Part shown: one piece after another, positions 1 to 8,062 of the stretch
Numbering within the stretch: position 1 is the first letter of the stretch
How the letters are laid out: every line of letters starts with the position of its first letter
From: Hymenobacter sediminis
Lineage (GTDB): Bacteria; Bacteroidota; Bacteroidia; Cytophagales; Hymenobacteraceae
Assembly: GCF_003231285.1 (NCBI RefSeq)
Contig: NZ_QKNS01000001.1
Coordinates: forward strand, 248,001-312,000
Length of the DNA stretch: 64,000 bases
Direction of reading: 5' to 3'
The notes under the pieces: generated by a model
What the model was told of the DNA's origin: nothing
Database searches by the model: none
The model's input: the letters and a program-made list of their open reading frames with translations, nothing else
Made by a program: the position numbers and the translations under genes

Positions 1-285
1 TTCCGCGACGAAGCCGAGATGCTGCAGCTGGCCAACGAGCTGGACTTTGGCCTCAGTGGGGCTTTGCACACCCGCAACGTAACGCGCGGCGTACAGCTGG
101 CCCGCCAGATTGAAACCGGCATGATCCACGTAAACGACCAGAGCGTGAACGATGAGCCCAATGCGCCTTTCGGTGGCGAACGGGAATCGGGGCTGGGCCG
201 CTTTGGCGGGCAGTGGGTAATGGAGGAAATGACTCGTGTGCAGTGGGTTTCGGTGCAGCACGAGCCCCGCGAATATCCCATCTAA
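1..285 (+). CDS. Aldehyde dehydrogenase, C-terminal fragment (5' end outside window)
   Basis: The reading frame is open from base 1 and ends at a TAA, so only about the last 94 residues are present. They carry the C-terminal landmarks of NAD(P)-dependent aldehyde dehydrogenases: a region near GLSGALHTRN, the VNDQSVNDEPNAPFGG stretch and the SGLGRFGG segment that closes the substrate tunnel. The NDEPNAPFGG form and the VQWVSVQ ending resemble benzaldehyde- or aryl-aldehyde-type members, but the catalytic Cys and Glu lie upstream of the window, so the substrate cannot be fixed. The ATG at 19 is internal to the domain and is not a start. A hairpin follows 37 bases after the stop. Confidence 0.9.
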   Translation, partial: FRDEAEMLQLANELDFGLSGALHTRNVTRGVQLARQIETGMIHVNDQSVNDEPNAPFGGERESGLGRFGGQWVMEEMTRVQWVSVQHEPREYPI

Positions 286-594
286 GGCATCTGGCCCCAC
301 GGCATGGTAGACGAGGCCGGTAACAGGGCGGCGGGCAAAACTCCTCGGAGAGGGCCTGCCGCCCTGTTGCGTTGCCGGGCTACAGCAGGATTCACACTCC
401 CACAGGGGGTAGTGCTGCCCTTGCTTCTGCCATCCACAACGCCGCCGCCCCCCGACAAATTCTGATGACGATCTGAAGACCGAGCGTTGCAACAAGCTCA
501 ACAGTAAGGTGCTTCAGAACTTGGTGCGTATTACCTGACAGAAATAGCGCAGGAGCCGTATTTCGTGCTTGGCAATAGCGTACTTTTACCAATC
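286..594. other. Gene-free interval
   Basis: About 300 bases between the aldehyde dehydrogenase and the next gene. Apart from the hairpin at 322-368 I see no convincing gene; a 66-codon minus-strand frame here has no family resemblance or signal sequence. Confidence 0.5.
322..368 (+). terminator. Stem-loop after the aldehyde dehydrogenase gene
   Basis: Two 15-base arms (322-336 and 354-368) pair with one mismatch around a 17-base loop, 37 bases after the stop codon. No T-tract follows, so this is a terminator or a 3'-end stabilising hairpin of moderate certainty. Confidence 0.45.
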
Positions 595-1038
595 ATGAAG
601 CAAGCTGTGTCCACGCCTGTCGTCTATTATGAAAATGCTGCGGGCGCCCTGTTGGAAGAGCCAGCAGGCTTTATTCGGGCCATCTGGGGCCGAAAAACCC
701 AGCAGTACCTGAAGGCCGATGTGCAGGCGTTGTTCTCGCAGATGATGGTAGGCCTGCAGCGGCGCAACTGGAGCCGCATGCTCATTGATCAAACCAATAT
801 GCGGCCCTTCAGCCCCGAGGAGCAGCAGTGGATAGCCCAGCAGTGGTTGCCGCGGGCCGTAACAGAAGGCGGCTATCGGCACGGGGCAGTGCTGGTTTCC
901 CCGAACGTGATGGTGCGCCTGGCTACGGCGTACATTACCACTCAGGTCTTGAATCTGGCCCTTACCTACCGCTCCTTCGACTCCGACGCGGCGGCCCAGG
1001 CCTGGCTTCTGCAGCAGCCCGCTTCCCCGGGAAAGTAG
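595..1038 (+). CDS. Hypothetical protein, possibly STAS-like fold
   Basis: A 147-residue soluble protein if read from the ATG at 595; a GTG at 565 would add ten residues with no clear merit. There is no signal peptide or membrane segment. The pattern (YYENAAGALLEEP, then RRNWSRMLIDQTNM, then a PRAV...GYRHGAVLVSP segment and a terminal YRSF...AAAQAWL) resembles a group of small Bacteroidota proteins that look like STAS/SpoIIAA-type alpha/beta domains: a strand ending in a short loop, then a helix. That assignment is my inference from pattern and not a confirmed family hit. No catalytic motif is visible and the neighbours give no functional clue. Confidence 0.7.
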   Translation: MKQAVSTPVVYYENAAGALLEEPAGFIRAIWGRKTQQYLKADVQALFSQMMVGLQRRNWSRMLIDQTNMRPFSPEEQQWIAQQWLPRAVTEGGYRHGAVLVSPNVMVRLATAYITTQVLNLALTYRSFDSDAAAQAWLLQQPASPGK

Positions 1039-1227
1039 CCGCTTGCCCTGGTACAGGTAGGGTAGCCTCCCCCCCCGTAGCACCGCCAACCTCTGGGGCC
1101 AGTGCAGGTGCGCCGCCCCCAACAGATGAACTTGGCTTCGGTCCGCCTCGTATGGCAGAGAGCCTGGCAGCAGGTGCTGCGCCGCGGTGCGCAGCTGTTC
1201 ACCTAATGGCCATGTGCTCCCTGTTTT

Positions 1228-1557
1228 ATGTCTCGTACTCTGTTTTTTGGAATAGCTTTCCTGAGCCTGGCCGCTACGGCTGCTCAGGCCCAGAACCGCC
1301 CCCCTGTGCAACCGGTGCGGCGCCAGCCCACAGAGCGGGTAAGCCCCGTACCGGGTGTCACGCTGCCCGCCGGGGTAGGGCAAGGCAAAGCTGAGCCAGT
1401 GCCCGTTCCGACCCAAGTATTACCCAATCACCCGTTGCCCCAGCCCTCGGTGCCCAGCGGCCAGGTAAGCGTAGGCCCCCTCGATTCGGGGCAGGTGAAA
1501 CCTGCGGCGCGGCCCCGGCCGGCTACGCCTGCACGTACGCAGCGCCGCCGGCCCTAA
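1228..1557 (+). CDS. Secreted proline-rich hypothetical protein
   Basis: 109 residues starting with a clear signal peptide (hydrophobic FFGIAFLSLAATAAQA with AQA cleavage, mature start near QNRPPV). The mature part is low-complexity and rich in Pro, Val, Arg and Gln, with a basic tail ending in QRRRP, and is probably disordered. No domain is recognised. It is preceded by a 190-base gap and followed by an NTF2-like gene in the same direction. A periplasmic or surface location is inferred from the signal only. Confidence 0.65.
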   Translation: MSRTLFFGIAFLSLAATAAQAQNRPPVQPVRRQPTERVSPVPGVTLPAGVGQGKAEPVPVPTQVLPNHPLPQPSVPSGQVSVGPLDSGQVKPAARPRPATPARTQRRRP

Positions 1558-1638
1558 GCCTGCTTTGAAAACGAGCGTGAGGCAACGAAGTAAGACTCTT
1601 CGCTTATCTTCGAATCCCATTTCAGTGCTTCCCCACCC

Positions 1639-2040
1639 ATGAGCGAGCAACTTGCTGTAGTTACTTCCTATTTCGAACTGGTTCAGGCTTTTAACACCGA
1701 GCCCGAAGCCTACGCGACCATTCTGCACCCCGATGTGGAGCAGACGGAGTACCCCAATCTGATCTTCAAGACTGTTCAGCGCCGCTCCTTCAGCGACATT
1801 ATGGACAACCTGCGCGCCGGGCGGGAGCTGTTGCTCGACCAGCACTTCGAGGTAGAGCACATGCAAACCAACCCCGATGGCAGCGTGGTGGTAGAAGGCC
1901 TCTGGCACGCTACCACTGCCAGCGACGTGGGTCCCCTGCTGCGCGGGCAGCGCGTGCAAGGACAGCTGTGCCTGGTGTTTGAGTTCAAAGACGGCAAAAT
2001 CTACCGGCAACGGCGCTACCCCTGCTACTACATGTCGTAG
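1639..2040 (+). CDS. SnoaL/NTF2-like family protein
   Basis: 133 residues matching the NTF2-like (SnoaL) cone fold: an N-terminal helix pair (VTSYFELVQAFNTEPEAYATIL), the HPDVEQTEYPN turn, and a long curved sheet ending in LCLVFEFKDGKIYRQRRYPCYY. Proteins of this group are often small-molecule isomerases, hydratases or binding proteins, and the fold alone does not give a substrate. A TATCTTCG box at 1605-1612 resembles the Bacteroidota -7 element and would put the transcription start about 20 bases before the ATG. A T-tailed terminator follows at 2058. Confidence 0.8.
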   Translation: MSEQLAVVTSYFELVQAFNTEPEAYATILHPDVEQTEYPNLIFKTVQRRSFSDIMDNLRAGRELLLDQHFEVEHMQTNPDGSVVVEGLWHATTASDVGPLLRGQRVQGQLCLVFEFKDGKIYRQRRYPCYYMS

Positions 2041-2057
2041 CCTACCCCTATTTCGGT

Positions 2058-2088
2058 CCGCCTGCTTTAGCAGGCGGGCTTATTTTTT
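2058..2088 (+). terminator. Rho-independent terminator
   Basis: Arms 2058-2065 and 2070-2077 (CCGCCTGC/GCAGGCGG) form a perfect 8-bp stem with a TTTA loop, followed by a T-rich tail. It ends the NTF2-like gene and overlaps the 3' end of the convergent DUF5694 gene. Confidence 0.8.
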
Positions 2089-2967
2089 CTTCAGATAGTC
2101 CGTGGCAGACACTACCCGGTAGGCCGGATCAGTCCTAAGAATGCCCTGCAACGACGCTACGTGCCGGCCCCCGATAATGGTCAGGATGCGGGCGCTGCCA
2201 GTAGCCAGTTGGGTGGTCACGATGTTGGAGTAGATTTTCAGGTCGCGGTTGTAGATAACCGAAATAAACTCGGCTCCTACGTAGTGGGGCTTCACGAAAC
2301 TGGCGTCCACCATGGGGTCAGCTTTCAGGGCGCCATCTGTCACGCGGGCCGGGGTGCGGTATACCAGCGTGTGCAGCTGCTCCAACATGGGCCGGCTGTT
2401 CAGGAAGTACAGCAGCCCCGACATCGATACTTCCCCGCTTTCCCACTTCTGCACAACGGGGGCGTAGTAGGCGCGATGCTCTGTGGTGGCGTCTTCGTAC
2501 AGCTTGATGTTTTTGCCCTCGTGCAGAATGCTTTGCGAGGTGCCGCCTTCCGAGTTGACGCAGTAGATGCGCTCCAGGCCTAACCGCTTGCCCAGCGCAA
2601 ACCCCAGCTGGTACACCTCGCTGCGTCCGCCGGGTAGGGTGCTCAAGTCCAGCTTGTTCTGCCGGTAGAGCGCGTACAGGCTGTCGATGCGCGCCTGCTC
2701 CTCGGGCAGCTCTTCCACCATAATAACGTCGGGCCGGAAGCGCTGGATGTGCCCTAGCAAAGCCCCTATTTCGGCTTGGCGCGTGGGCGTCAGCACGTCA
2801 CTGGTGGGCTTGTCCTTCTTCAGGAACTGGGAGAGGTGAGGGCAGGCAACCAGCATAATGTCGGTAGGGTGCCGGGGAGTGGTAGGCAGGGGGCCGGTGG
2901 CCGGCAGGCGGGTACAGCCAAGTATGCCCGCAAGTGCCAGCAAGCAGGGAGCTAAGGATAGTCGCAT
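2080..2967 (-). CDS. DUF5694-type lipoprotein
   Basis: 295 residues with a lipoprotein signal (LLALAGILGC, Cys about residue 18). The body matches the DUF5694 pattern: an N-terminal strand IMLVACPHLSQF, then RPDVIMVEELPEEQARIDSLY, then YQLGFALGKRLGLERIYCVN, and a C-terminal IGGRHVASLQGIL segment. The family is distantly like TraB/ChaN-type folds; its biochemical role is unknown to me. It is probably anchored in the membrane facing the periplasm. The start at the ATG ending at 2967 is fixed by the signal sequence. It converges on the NTF2-like gene and shares the boundary terminator with it. Confidence 0.8.
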   Translation of the reverse strand: MRLSLAPCLLALAGILGCTRLPATGPLPTTPRHPTDIMLVACPHLSQFLKKDKPTSDVLTPTRQAEIGALLGHIQRFRPDVIMVEELPEEQARIDSLYALYRQNKLDLSTLPGGRSEVYQLGFALGKRLGLERIYCVNSEGGTSQSILHEGKNIKLYEDATTEHRAYYAPVVQKWESGEVSMSGLLYFLNSRPMLEQLHTLVYRTPARVTDGALKADPMVDASFVKPHYVGAEFISVIYNRDLKIYSNIVTTQLATGSARILTIIGGRHVASLQGILRTDPAYRVVSATDYLKKK

Positions 2968-3065
2968 TGAAGATAGAAAGTAAGGAGTAGGGTAGGGCGA
3001 AGATAGAAGATAAAAGGAAGGCCTAACCTGCCTGATCTTCAGGCGTCCACTTCACCTATTTTCGT

Positions 3066-3635
3066 TCACTGCTGCCCGGCTTGGTGGTCGGGAACAGCCG
3101 CGCCCAGCCGTATCCGCAGGTATTGCTGCAGCCATATGGGGTAGAGATTATAGAGCACGTTCAGACCACTCAGCAGCAGTGCCCAGCCTGCCTGGCCGCG
3201 CACGGCGGCGTAGCCACTGATCAGCAGGAAAAACACGAATAGCGCCAAATGAAACCGCTCCATATGGTAGCTACCCCCAATAAGTGCCCGCACCGACGCC
3301 CGCGTGCCTACGTGCCGATACCGGGGGTAGCGCACCCTGATGAGTTGGTTAATGAGAGTGCCGTGCTGGGTAAAATGGTTTACTAGCGGCACCCCAAGCC
3401 GCCGATACACTGCCAGCCGGGCGCTCAGCTGCCACCACCGGAACCACGACTTCGGGATGAGGTACAGCAACCCGCTACCCATCAGAAACCCGTACAGCCA
3501 GGGCTGGGCCAGGTGCCGGTAGCAGAACACACTTAGCGGCACCAAGCCCACCACCGACCAGAACACGCTTGGTACAGCGTTATAGAAAGCCAGTACGGCT
3601 GGGGAAGGCGTAGCAAATTTGCTTCCGGTTGGCAT
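3066..3635 (-). CDS. Membrane protein resembling CrtO-type (glycosyl-diaponeurosporenoate) acyltransferases
   Basis: 189 residues with about four hydrophobic segments (two near residues 20-65, two near 130-170). The layout resembles the small CrtO acyltransferase family: a hydrophobic pair, a cytoplasmic WW...YRRLGVPLVNHF segment, an ERFHL motif at the start of the third helix, and an N..YNLYPI..QQYLRIRL ending that recalls the family's N..fI.iQRYNR.R ending. In staphyloxanthin synthesis such enzymes acylate a glycosyl carotenoid. Carotenoid pigments are common in Cytophagales, but no carotenoid genes are nearby, so the role is inference. An alternative is an unrelated small integral membrane protein. 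Confidence 0.6.
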   Translation of the reverse strand: MPTGSKFATPSPAVLAFYNAVPSVFWSVVGLVPLSVFCYRHLAQPWLYGFLMGSGLLYLIPKSWFRWWQLSARLAVYRRLGVPLVNHFTQHGTLINQLIRVRYPRYRHVGTRASVRALIGGSYHMERFHLALFVFFLLISGYAAVRGQAGWALLLSGLNVLYNLYPIWLQQYLRIRLGAAVPDHQAGQQ

Positions 3636-3799
3636 CAGGGGGCTACACGTAAGGGCGAAGAAGGCAACTTACAAAATACCCTGGCCTCCTAGCGGCGTGA
3701 TGGGGTAGGGCGGGTAGCTGACCCAGGGTTTGGCTTAATCTTTGACCGAAGCTCCTCGTTCGCGGCTTCTTACCTCTCTCCCACTTTACTAAGTTCCAC

Positions 3800-4102
3800 A
3801 TGCTGAAAGCTCTTCCCTTTGCTGCCCTCCTTGCCGGCGCTGCCCTGCTGCTTGATGCGGCCCCGGCGCAGGCCCAGGTTACTATAAACATCGGGCGGCC
3901 CGCCCCGCCTCCGCCGGTAGTGGTGGTGCGGGAGGCCCGGCCGGCCCGGCACTGGAAGCACCGCCGCCACTACTATCAGCCTCGCCCGGTGATGCTCGTG
4001 CCGGCTCAACCCGTGTACTACGCGCCGCGCGGCCATGGGCATGGCCACGGACCTAAGCACGGGCATGGGCACGGCCGAGGACATGGCCACGGTCGCCACT
4101 AA
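3800..4102 (+). CDS. Secreted His/Gly-rich small protein
   Basis: 100 residues with a signal peptide (FAALLAGAALLLDAAPAQAQ, AQA cleavage). The mature part has a Pro/Val stretch (GRPAPPPPVVVV), a basic His/Arg segment and a C-terminal tail of alternating Gly and His (GHGHGHGP, KHGHGHGRGHGHG). Such tails can bind Ni, Zn or Cu ions, but they also occur in uncharacterised cell-envelope proteins. No catalytic domain is seen. The gene ends eight bases before a 23-bp perfect hairpin. Confidence 0.65.
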   Translation: MLKALPFAALLAGAALLLDAAPAQAQVTINIGRPAPPPPVVVVREARPARHWKHRRHYYQPRPVMLVPAQPVYYAPRGHGHGHGPKHGHGHGRGHGHGRH

Positions 4103-4109
4103 GCGTACC

Positions 4110-4159
4110 ACCACATGCAAAAGGCATCTGCCAGATGGCAGATGCCTTTTGCATGTGGT
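4110..4159. terminator. Long perfect bidirectional hairpin
   Basis: The arms 4110-4132 and 4137-4159 are 23-base perfect reverse complements with a 4-base loop AGAT. The hairpin lies between two convergent genes, the His/Gly-rich protein and the HAD dehalogenase. The stem itself carries AAAA/TTTT runs, so it can end transcription from either side. Confidence 0.75.
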
Positions 4160-4207
4160 AGCAACCTGGTTGGCCAGAAGAGCTTAGTACAAGGTTTGAG
4201 GTGGGGG

Positions 4208-4900
4208 CTACCCAATGATCTGCCGGGCCAGGGCCGGAAGGTCTTTGCCTTGGTAGGTAGGCGGCGCAGCCAGCGGATACAGCGTTTGGCCCGGGCGGGC
4301 AATAAAGCCGCTCCGCAGGCCGGCGTCCTGGGCACCGGCTACGTCCCAGCCGTGGGCGGCTATGAGCAGGGCCTCGGTGGGGGCCACGCCCAGGGCTTGC
4401 ACGGCCGCCTGGTAGGTATGAAAGTGGGGCTTGTAAAGCTGCACGGCTTCCACGCTCAGCCCCCGCTCGAAGTAATGAATGATGCCCGCGTAACGTAGCT
4501 GCGCATCCAGGCTGGCCTGCGGAGAGTTGGTGAAGGCCACCAGCTGAAAGCCGGCATCCAGCAGCATTTCCAGGCCCCGGGGTACATCGGGGTGGGCGGG
4601 CAGTTGGGTGAGCAAGCTCACCAGCTTCTTTTTCTCAGTAATCGATAAGCGCTTTTCTTCCAGCATGTCGGCGGTCATGTCAAGGGCCGCTTCCGCAATG
4701 TCGGGGAAGGAGTGGTAGGAGCCCGTTACAGTATCTACCAGCGAGTACTGGAGCAGCAGGCCAAACCACTGCTTGAAGGCGTGCTTGTTGCCGAAGGCTT
4801 TTGGCACGGCCCGCTTGAGCGGGCCCATATCGAGCAGGGTTTCGTTTACGTCGAAGAGGAGCACCTTGGGCCGCGGGCGGTAAATGGCGGAGTCAGACAT
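4208..4900 (-). CDS. Haloacid dehalogenase type II-like HAD hydrolase
   Basis: 230 residues of HAD fold. Motif I is FDVNETLLD (nucleophile Asp about residue 17); the DVNETLLD wording is typical of type II 2-haloacid dehalogenases. Motif II is the FTNSPQ segment, motif III the Lys in VQLYKPHFHTYQ, and motif IV the LIAAHGWDVAGAQDAGL region. The helical cap lies at about residues 25-100. The family hydrolyses a C-halogen bond or small phosphates via an aspartyl ester; substrate is not decided by sequence. The gene is transcribed toward the 23-bp hairpin at 4110. It is a cytoplasmic enzyme with no operon partner. Confidence 0.88.
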   Translation of the reverse strand: MSDSAIYRPRPKVLLFDVNETLLDMGPLKRAVPKAFGNKHAFKQWFGLLLQYSLVDTVTGSYHSFPDIAEAALDMTADMLEEKRLSITEKKKLVSLLTQLPAHPDVPRGLEMLLDAGFQLVAFTNSPQASLDAQLRYAGIIHYFERGLSVEAVQLYKPHFHTYQAAVQALGVAPTEALLIAAHGWDVAGAQDAGLRSGFIARPGQTLYPLAAPPTYQGKDLPALARQIIG

Positions 4901-5133
4901 AGATAGTGGCAGCTAGGGCCGGCACGCGCCGGGTTACCCGCTGGTACGCAGCCGCGCCCGCCGCGGCGGTACAGGATGATGGGCTTTGCTACCTCGTTTG
5001 GCTCGCATAGCCCGTGCCCCGCCCTCCGGCAGTTTCCGGGCTGGTAACAAATCAGAAGTTCTTCGCACCAGCATCAACAGCTACAGCGACTGAGACCCTG
5101 GCGCTTCCCTACCCCTTTGGCTAGCTCCAATCC

Positions 5134-5844
5134 CTAACCGGCCGGCTGGTCGGGGGTAGCTTCCGGAGGCGAAGGGGGTAGGTCGCGCCGGACGCTGTCG
5201 AGGCGGGTGTGCCGGAAGCGGCCCTGGGGCGTGAGACGGTAGGCCGTGACTACGGAATCCTGGTAGTCGGTAACGTAGGTGGAGGGGTCAGAGGCATCCT
5301 GCACCAAAGCAGTAACCCGCAGCCTACCATTGGGGCCCAGGCGCATGCTCGCCCGGGCATACCACCCTTCGTCGGCGCCAATGGTGGCTACCTGGGCCCA
5401 GTCGAGGAGTTGGCGCCCATCTGGGCTGAAGGTGACGTAGTAGAGATAGGCGTAGTAATCGTACCCTTGGTAGAGGTAGGAAACCAGCCGGAACTTCGGG
5501 CAGCGCACCGTATCGAGGGCGTAGAGGTTGAGGCCATCCTCCGTTTTCCGAAACATCTCCGGCAGCCGCGGGTACTGGCGCACCAGCCGCGCCACCACGT
5601 TATCGGGCAGGCTCTGCTTCTCCGTCAGCCGGTTGTTCAGGGCCTCCATATCGTACACCGGCAAAGGGCAGGAGCCGGACGAAGGGGTAGACGCTTCAGC
5701 CGTAGCTGGTTGCGCCACCGAAGTTGCCGAGGCCACCGGCGCCCCTTGCCCTACCTGCTGCTCCGGCGGCGAAGTGCTACACCCCGCCACGCCGAGCCCT
5801 ACCAGATACAGCAGTAACTGCCTCACCTTTGTCTGTATATTCAT
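5134..5844 (-). CDS. Lipoprotein of unknown function
   Basis: 236 residues from the ATG at 5844; a TTG nine bases upstream is less likely. The N-terminus is a lipoprotein signal (LLLYLVGLGVAGC, Cys about 23) followed by a Ser/Thr/Ala/Gln-rich linker. The mature domain (about residues 60-215) contains LPDNVVARLVRQYPRLPEMFRKTEDGLNLYALDT-like and YYAYLYYVTFSPDGRQLLDW-like stretches with many aromatic residues, suggestive of a beta-rich fold. I do not recognise the family. A Pro-rich tail ends the protein. It is the first of a run of minus-strand small envelope genes. Confidence 0.65.
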   Translation of the reverse strand: MNIQTKVRQLLLYLVGLGVAGCSTSPPEQQVGQGAPVASATSVAQPATAEASTPSSGSCPLPVYDMEALNNRLTEKQSLPDNVVARLVRQYPRLPEMFRKTEDGLNLYALDTVRCPKFRLVSYLYQGYDYYAYLYYVTFSPDGRQLLDWAQVATIGADEGWYARASMRLGPNGRLRVTALVQDASDPSTYVTDYQDSVVTAYRLTPQGRFRHTRLDSVRRDLPPSPPEATPDQPAG

Positions 5845-6013
5845 GGGAGGCAATATATTCTGCTGTGGCCACAGTCGCCAACTGCAACTGTGCTCTACTG
5901 CTGCTGGGAAGGCACGAGCATGGGCAGACTACGCTTCTACCACCAACTGGCCGAAAGTCCGTGAGCGGCCTTCTAAGCTTAAGCTAAGGGCTAAAAGACT
6001 GGTGGCAAGGTTG

Positions 6014-6604
6014 TTACCAACTTGGCATCCGGTTCTCCTTCCACTCCTCACTAAACTCAATTGAATCCCGACGGGCTTGCGCTGACAGCCGCTCTTCGTC
6101 GTTATAGGGCCACGGCAAATCGTGACTTGTCTGTTCAGGGGAGGGAGATTGGCTCTTATAAATCACAATGGCTAGTATCCCGATAATAGACAGCCCAATA
6201 AGTACATACCTACGCCGTGACCGGGATGATGAATGAGGCGTCGGGTAGGATGCGGAATGCTTAGCAGTTTGGTTGGTTCCTAGGACTGGAATTATACCTA
6301 CAAGGGTTGGCAATGGTAGGATTAGCAACCATACATCCCATTCTGTGAAGGCATAAGACAGCGCATAAGCTAGCAGTAAGAAGATGTCCGGGGCGCTTGC
6401 AACGGCCAGTATATAGGATGCAAGCGGTACTAGCAGTATCAGCAGCTCTATGCTACGCTTTTCTTGCTCTTTCTTCCTACGGTTTACTACAAACCAAATA
6501 GCTAGTATTTGGGGTATCCAGAGGGCAAAAACTGTCATCCATACGATACCAACCAGCCATTCTGAGAGACCAGACTCTAATAACAGCGACAGGAAGTAAT
6601 GCAT
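6014..6604 (-). CDS. Hypothetical membrane protein
   Basis: About 196 residues if read from the ATG at 6604 (MHYFLSLLLE); an ATG at 6652 would add 16 polar residues. Three or four hydrophobic segments are visible near residues 5-40, 55-80 and 85-110, then a Ser-rich loop and a single helix (YVLIGLSIIGILAIVIYK) before an acidic/basic tail. No family is recognised. Base composition is lower in GC than in flanking genes, like the SUKH gene nearby, which fits recent acquisition. Confidence 0.55.
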   Translation of the reverse strand: MHYFLSLLLESGLSEWLVGIVWMTVFALWIPQILAIWFVVNRRKKEQEKRSIELLILLVPLASYILAVASAPDIFLLLAYALSYAFTEWDVWLLILPLPTLVGIIPVLGTNQTAKHSASYPTPHSSSRSRRRYVLIGLSIIGILAIVIYKSQSPSPEQTSHDLPWPYNDEERLSAQARRDSIEFSEEWKENRMPSW

Positions 6605-6717
6605 AGAGGACCTGAAGGATGCGGTGCTGGCTTGCTGCTGAGCTAGCCCCACTGCTACCGCTTCCGGGAAAGCACAGGACCCGCTCTGGTGCGGTTAAGA
6701 ATGGCCTAGCAGGCTGG

Positions 6718-7320
6718 CTATTCTGCCTGCTTTAGTGGCACGTTGGCGAAGGTGCCCGTAACGGTGATATCGCACTTGCGCTTCGGGAAGGTGCTATAGG
6801 CCACGGTTGGGTCGCTGGCCCCGGTTAAGGTAGCGGTATAGGTGCCGCTCAGGAGTTGCCGCTTGGCATCGTAGCTGCTGATGGTGAAGCTGCCCGTAAC
6901 GTGCTGCAGGCTGCTGAAATACAGAATGGTACCACCGCCCAGGCTTTCGGGCTGGTCGTAATAGTATCTCACATCCGCATTAAGCGTTTGGTCGCGGAGG
7001 GTTTTAAGGGTGTAGGTACCGGTAAGAGCGGCGGCTAGTTTCGTGCGGTCCAGCGCGAAGCCGATGCCCTCGGTACGGGTAGTGGGCTCCACGCTTACCG
7101 ATAAGCTCTGAGCAGTCTGCGTGACATTGCCCTTCAATTGTGGCGCCTGAAAGGTGGTATCCTGGTGCTGGCCGTTGTCCTGATACACAATGGAGCGGCT
7201 ATAAGTAACGGTGGGCTCCGGCAGTGGCTCGGGCGTTTCTTCCCGATCATCTTTATCACAGCCAGCGGTAAAGGCCAGCGTCAGGCCCAGTAGTAGCGAG
7301 AGAGTAGCGTTGTAGTTCAT
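6718..7320 (-). CDS. Lipoprotein of unknown function
   Basis: 200 residues beginning with a lipoprotein signal (LLLGLTLAFTAGC, Cys about 20) and an acidic linker (DKDDREETPEPLPEP) typical of Bacteroidota surface lipoproteins. The rest is beta-rich, with Thr/Ser/Tyr-rich strands such as GTYTLKTLRDQTLNADVRYYYD and SGTYTATLTGASDPT, similar in style to DUF-type beta-sandwich lipoproteins that hold a GSFTISSYD-type turn. No catalytic residues are evident. It lies 65 bases upstream of the membrane protein gene and may be co-transcribed with it. Confidence 0.65.
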   Translation of the reverse strand: MNYNATLSLLLGLTLAFTAGCDKDDREETPEPLPEPTVTYSRSIVYQDNGQHQDTTFQAPQLKGNVTQTAQSLSVSVEPTTRTEGIGFALDRTKLAAALTGTYTLKTLRDQTLNADVRYYYDQPESLGGGTILYFSSLQHVTGSFTISSYDAKRQLLSGTYTATLTGASDPTVAYSTFPKRKCDITVTGTFANVPLKQAE

Positions 7321-7481
7321 AAGGAATAGAGAAGTGTAAAAACACTATATAGAAAACTGTGCCAAGTAGGGCGGATAGTGGCTTTTACTAGTATGCTATG
7401 CTCCATCAGCATGAGTTTAGTATATCTAAGGTTTCATCGAGGGGCGCAGCTTTATGATTTGGTACTAAGTCATGTAAGTAG

Positions 7482-7943
7482 CTAGTCCAGCAGATCTGGG
7501 ATTTCTCGTATTGGCATCCTCTGACATATAGTTTCAATTGCCGCTTTACCGTTTTCAGCAATCAAACATAGAAAATCATCGAAGCCCCCATATACCTTAC
7601 CTTCCTCATCGATGTACAGCGACATATGGTCTGAGTGCGCCTGACCAATAATACAAAGGGAACTACAGCCAATGCGCTGCTTGTAATTACTCAGCGCCCA
7701 ATCCGTATCTACGTCTGCTGCTGCCTTACGAGCATCAAAATGGAGTATGCCCGTATTTCCATCTTGATAACTAAATGTAATTCGCAACCCACCAAACTCC
7801 TGCAAAAAATCTTCAATGGCAGAAAACCAAGGGTATCCTTCTATTCTTAGTGCTAATTGATAGCTGAGCGTTGAAATGACTCGATCTGGCTGCCAACCGG
7901 CTTTTGCCAGTTGCTCCAATGTGGATTGTGATAGAATAATCAT
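7482..7943 (-). CDS. SUKH-3-like immunity domain protein
   Basis: 153 residues from the ATG at 7943 (MIILSQST); ATGs at 7949 and 7976 are possible. The pattern matches the SUKH-3 branch of the SMI1/KNR4 superfamily: LAKAGWQPDR near the start, FLQEFGGLRITF in the middle, a DFDAR-like strand, the GCSSLCIIGQAHSD segment and the LYIDEEGKVYGGFDDFLCLIAENGKAAIETI ending. SUKH proteins typically neutralise nuclease or deaminase toxins of contact-dependent systems. No toxin gene is adjacent, so this is an orphan immunity gene or a cell-regulatory SUKH protein. Its lower GC content and codon use differ from neighbours, which suggests transfer. nrdA's terminator lies just upstream. Confidence 0.78.
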   Translation of the reverse strand: MIILSQSTLEQLAKAGWQPDRVISTLSYQLALRIEGYPWFSAIEDFLQEFGGLRITFSYQDGNTGILHFDARKAAADVDTDWALSNYKQRIGCSSLCIIGQAHSDHMSLYIDEEGKVYGGFDDFLCLIAENGKAAIETICQRMPIREIPDLLD

Positions 7944-8015
7944 ATACATCAGATGTAAGCTAATCTCAGCTAGCATCTAAGGGTAAAGCAAGTAAAAACC
8001 ATACGGCATTTACTA

Positions 8016-8056
8016 AAATGAAAAACCGGTAGTTGTTAGCTACCGGTTTTTCATTT
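8016..8056 (-). terminator. Terminator of nrdA
   Basis: Perfect 17-bp arms (8016-8032 and 8040-8056) around a 7-base loop, with A/T-rich stem bases on both sides. It sits 6 bases beyond the nrdA stop codon and before the SUKH gene. Confidence 0.85.
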
Positions 8057-8062
8057 CTCTCC

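Noticed and set aside
586..1416. 276-codon minus-strand open frame opposite two small genes
   Set aside because: No signal, domain or family pattern; low-complexity Arg/Gly/Leu/His composition typical of antisense frames in GC-rich DNA. The plus-strand genes are better supported.
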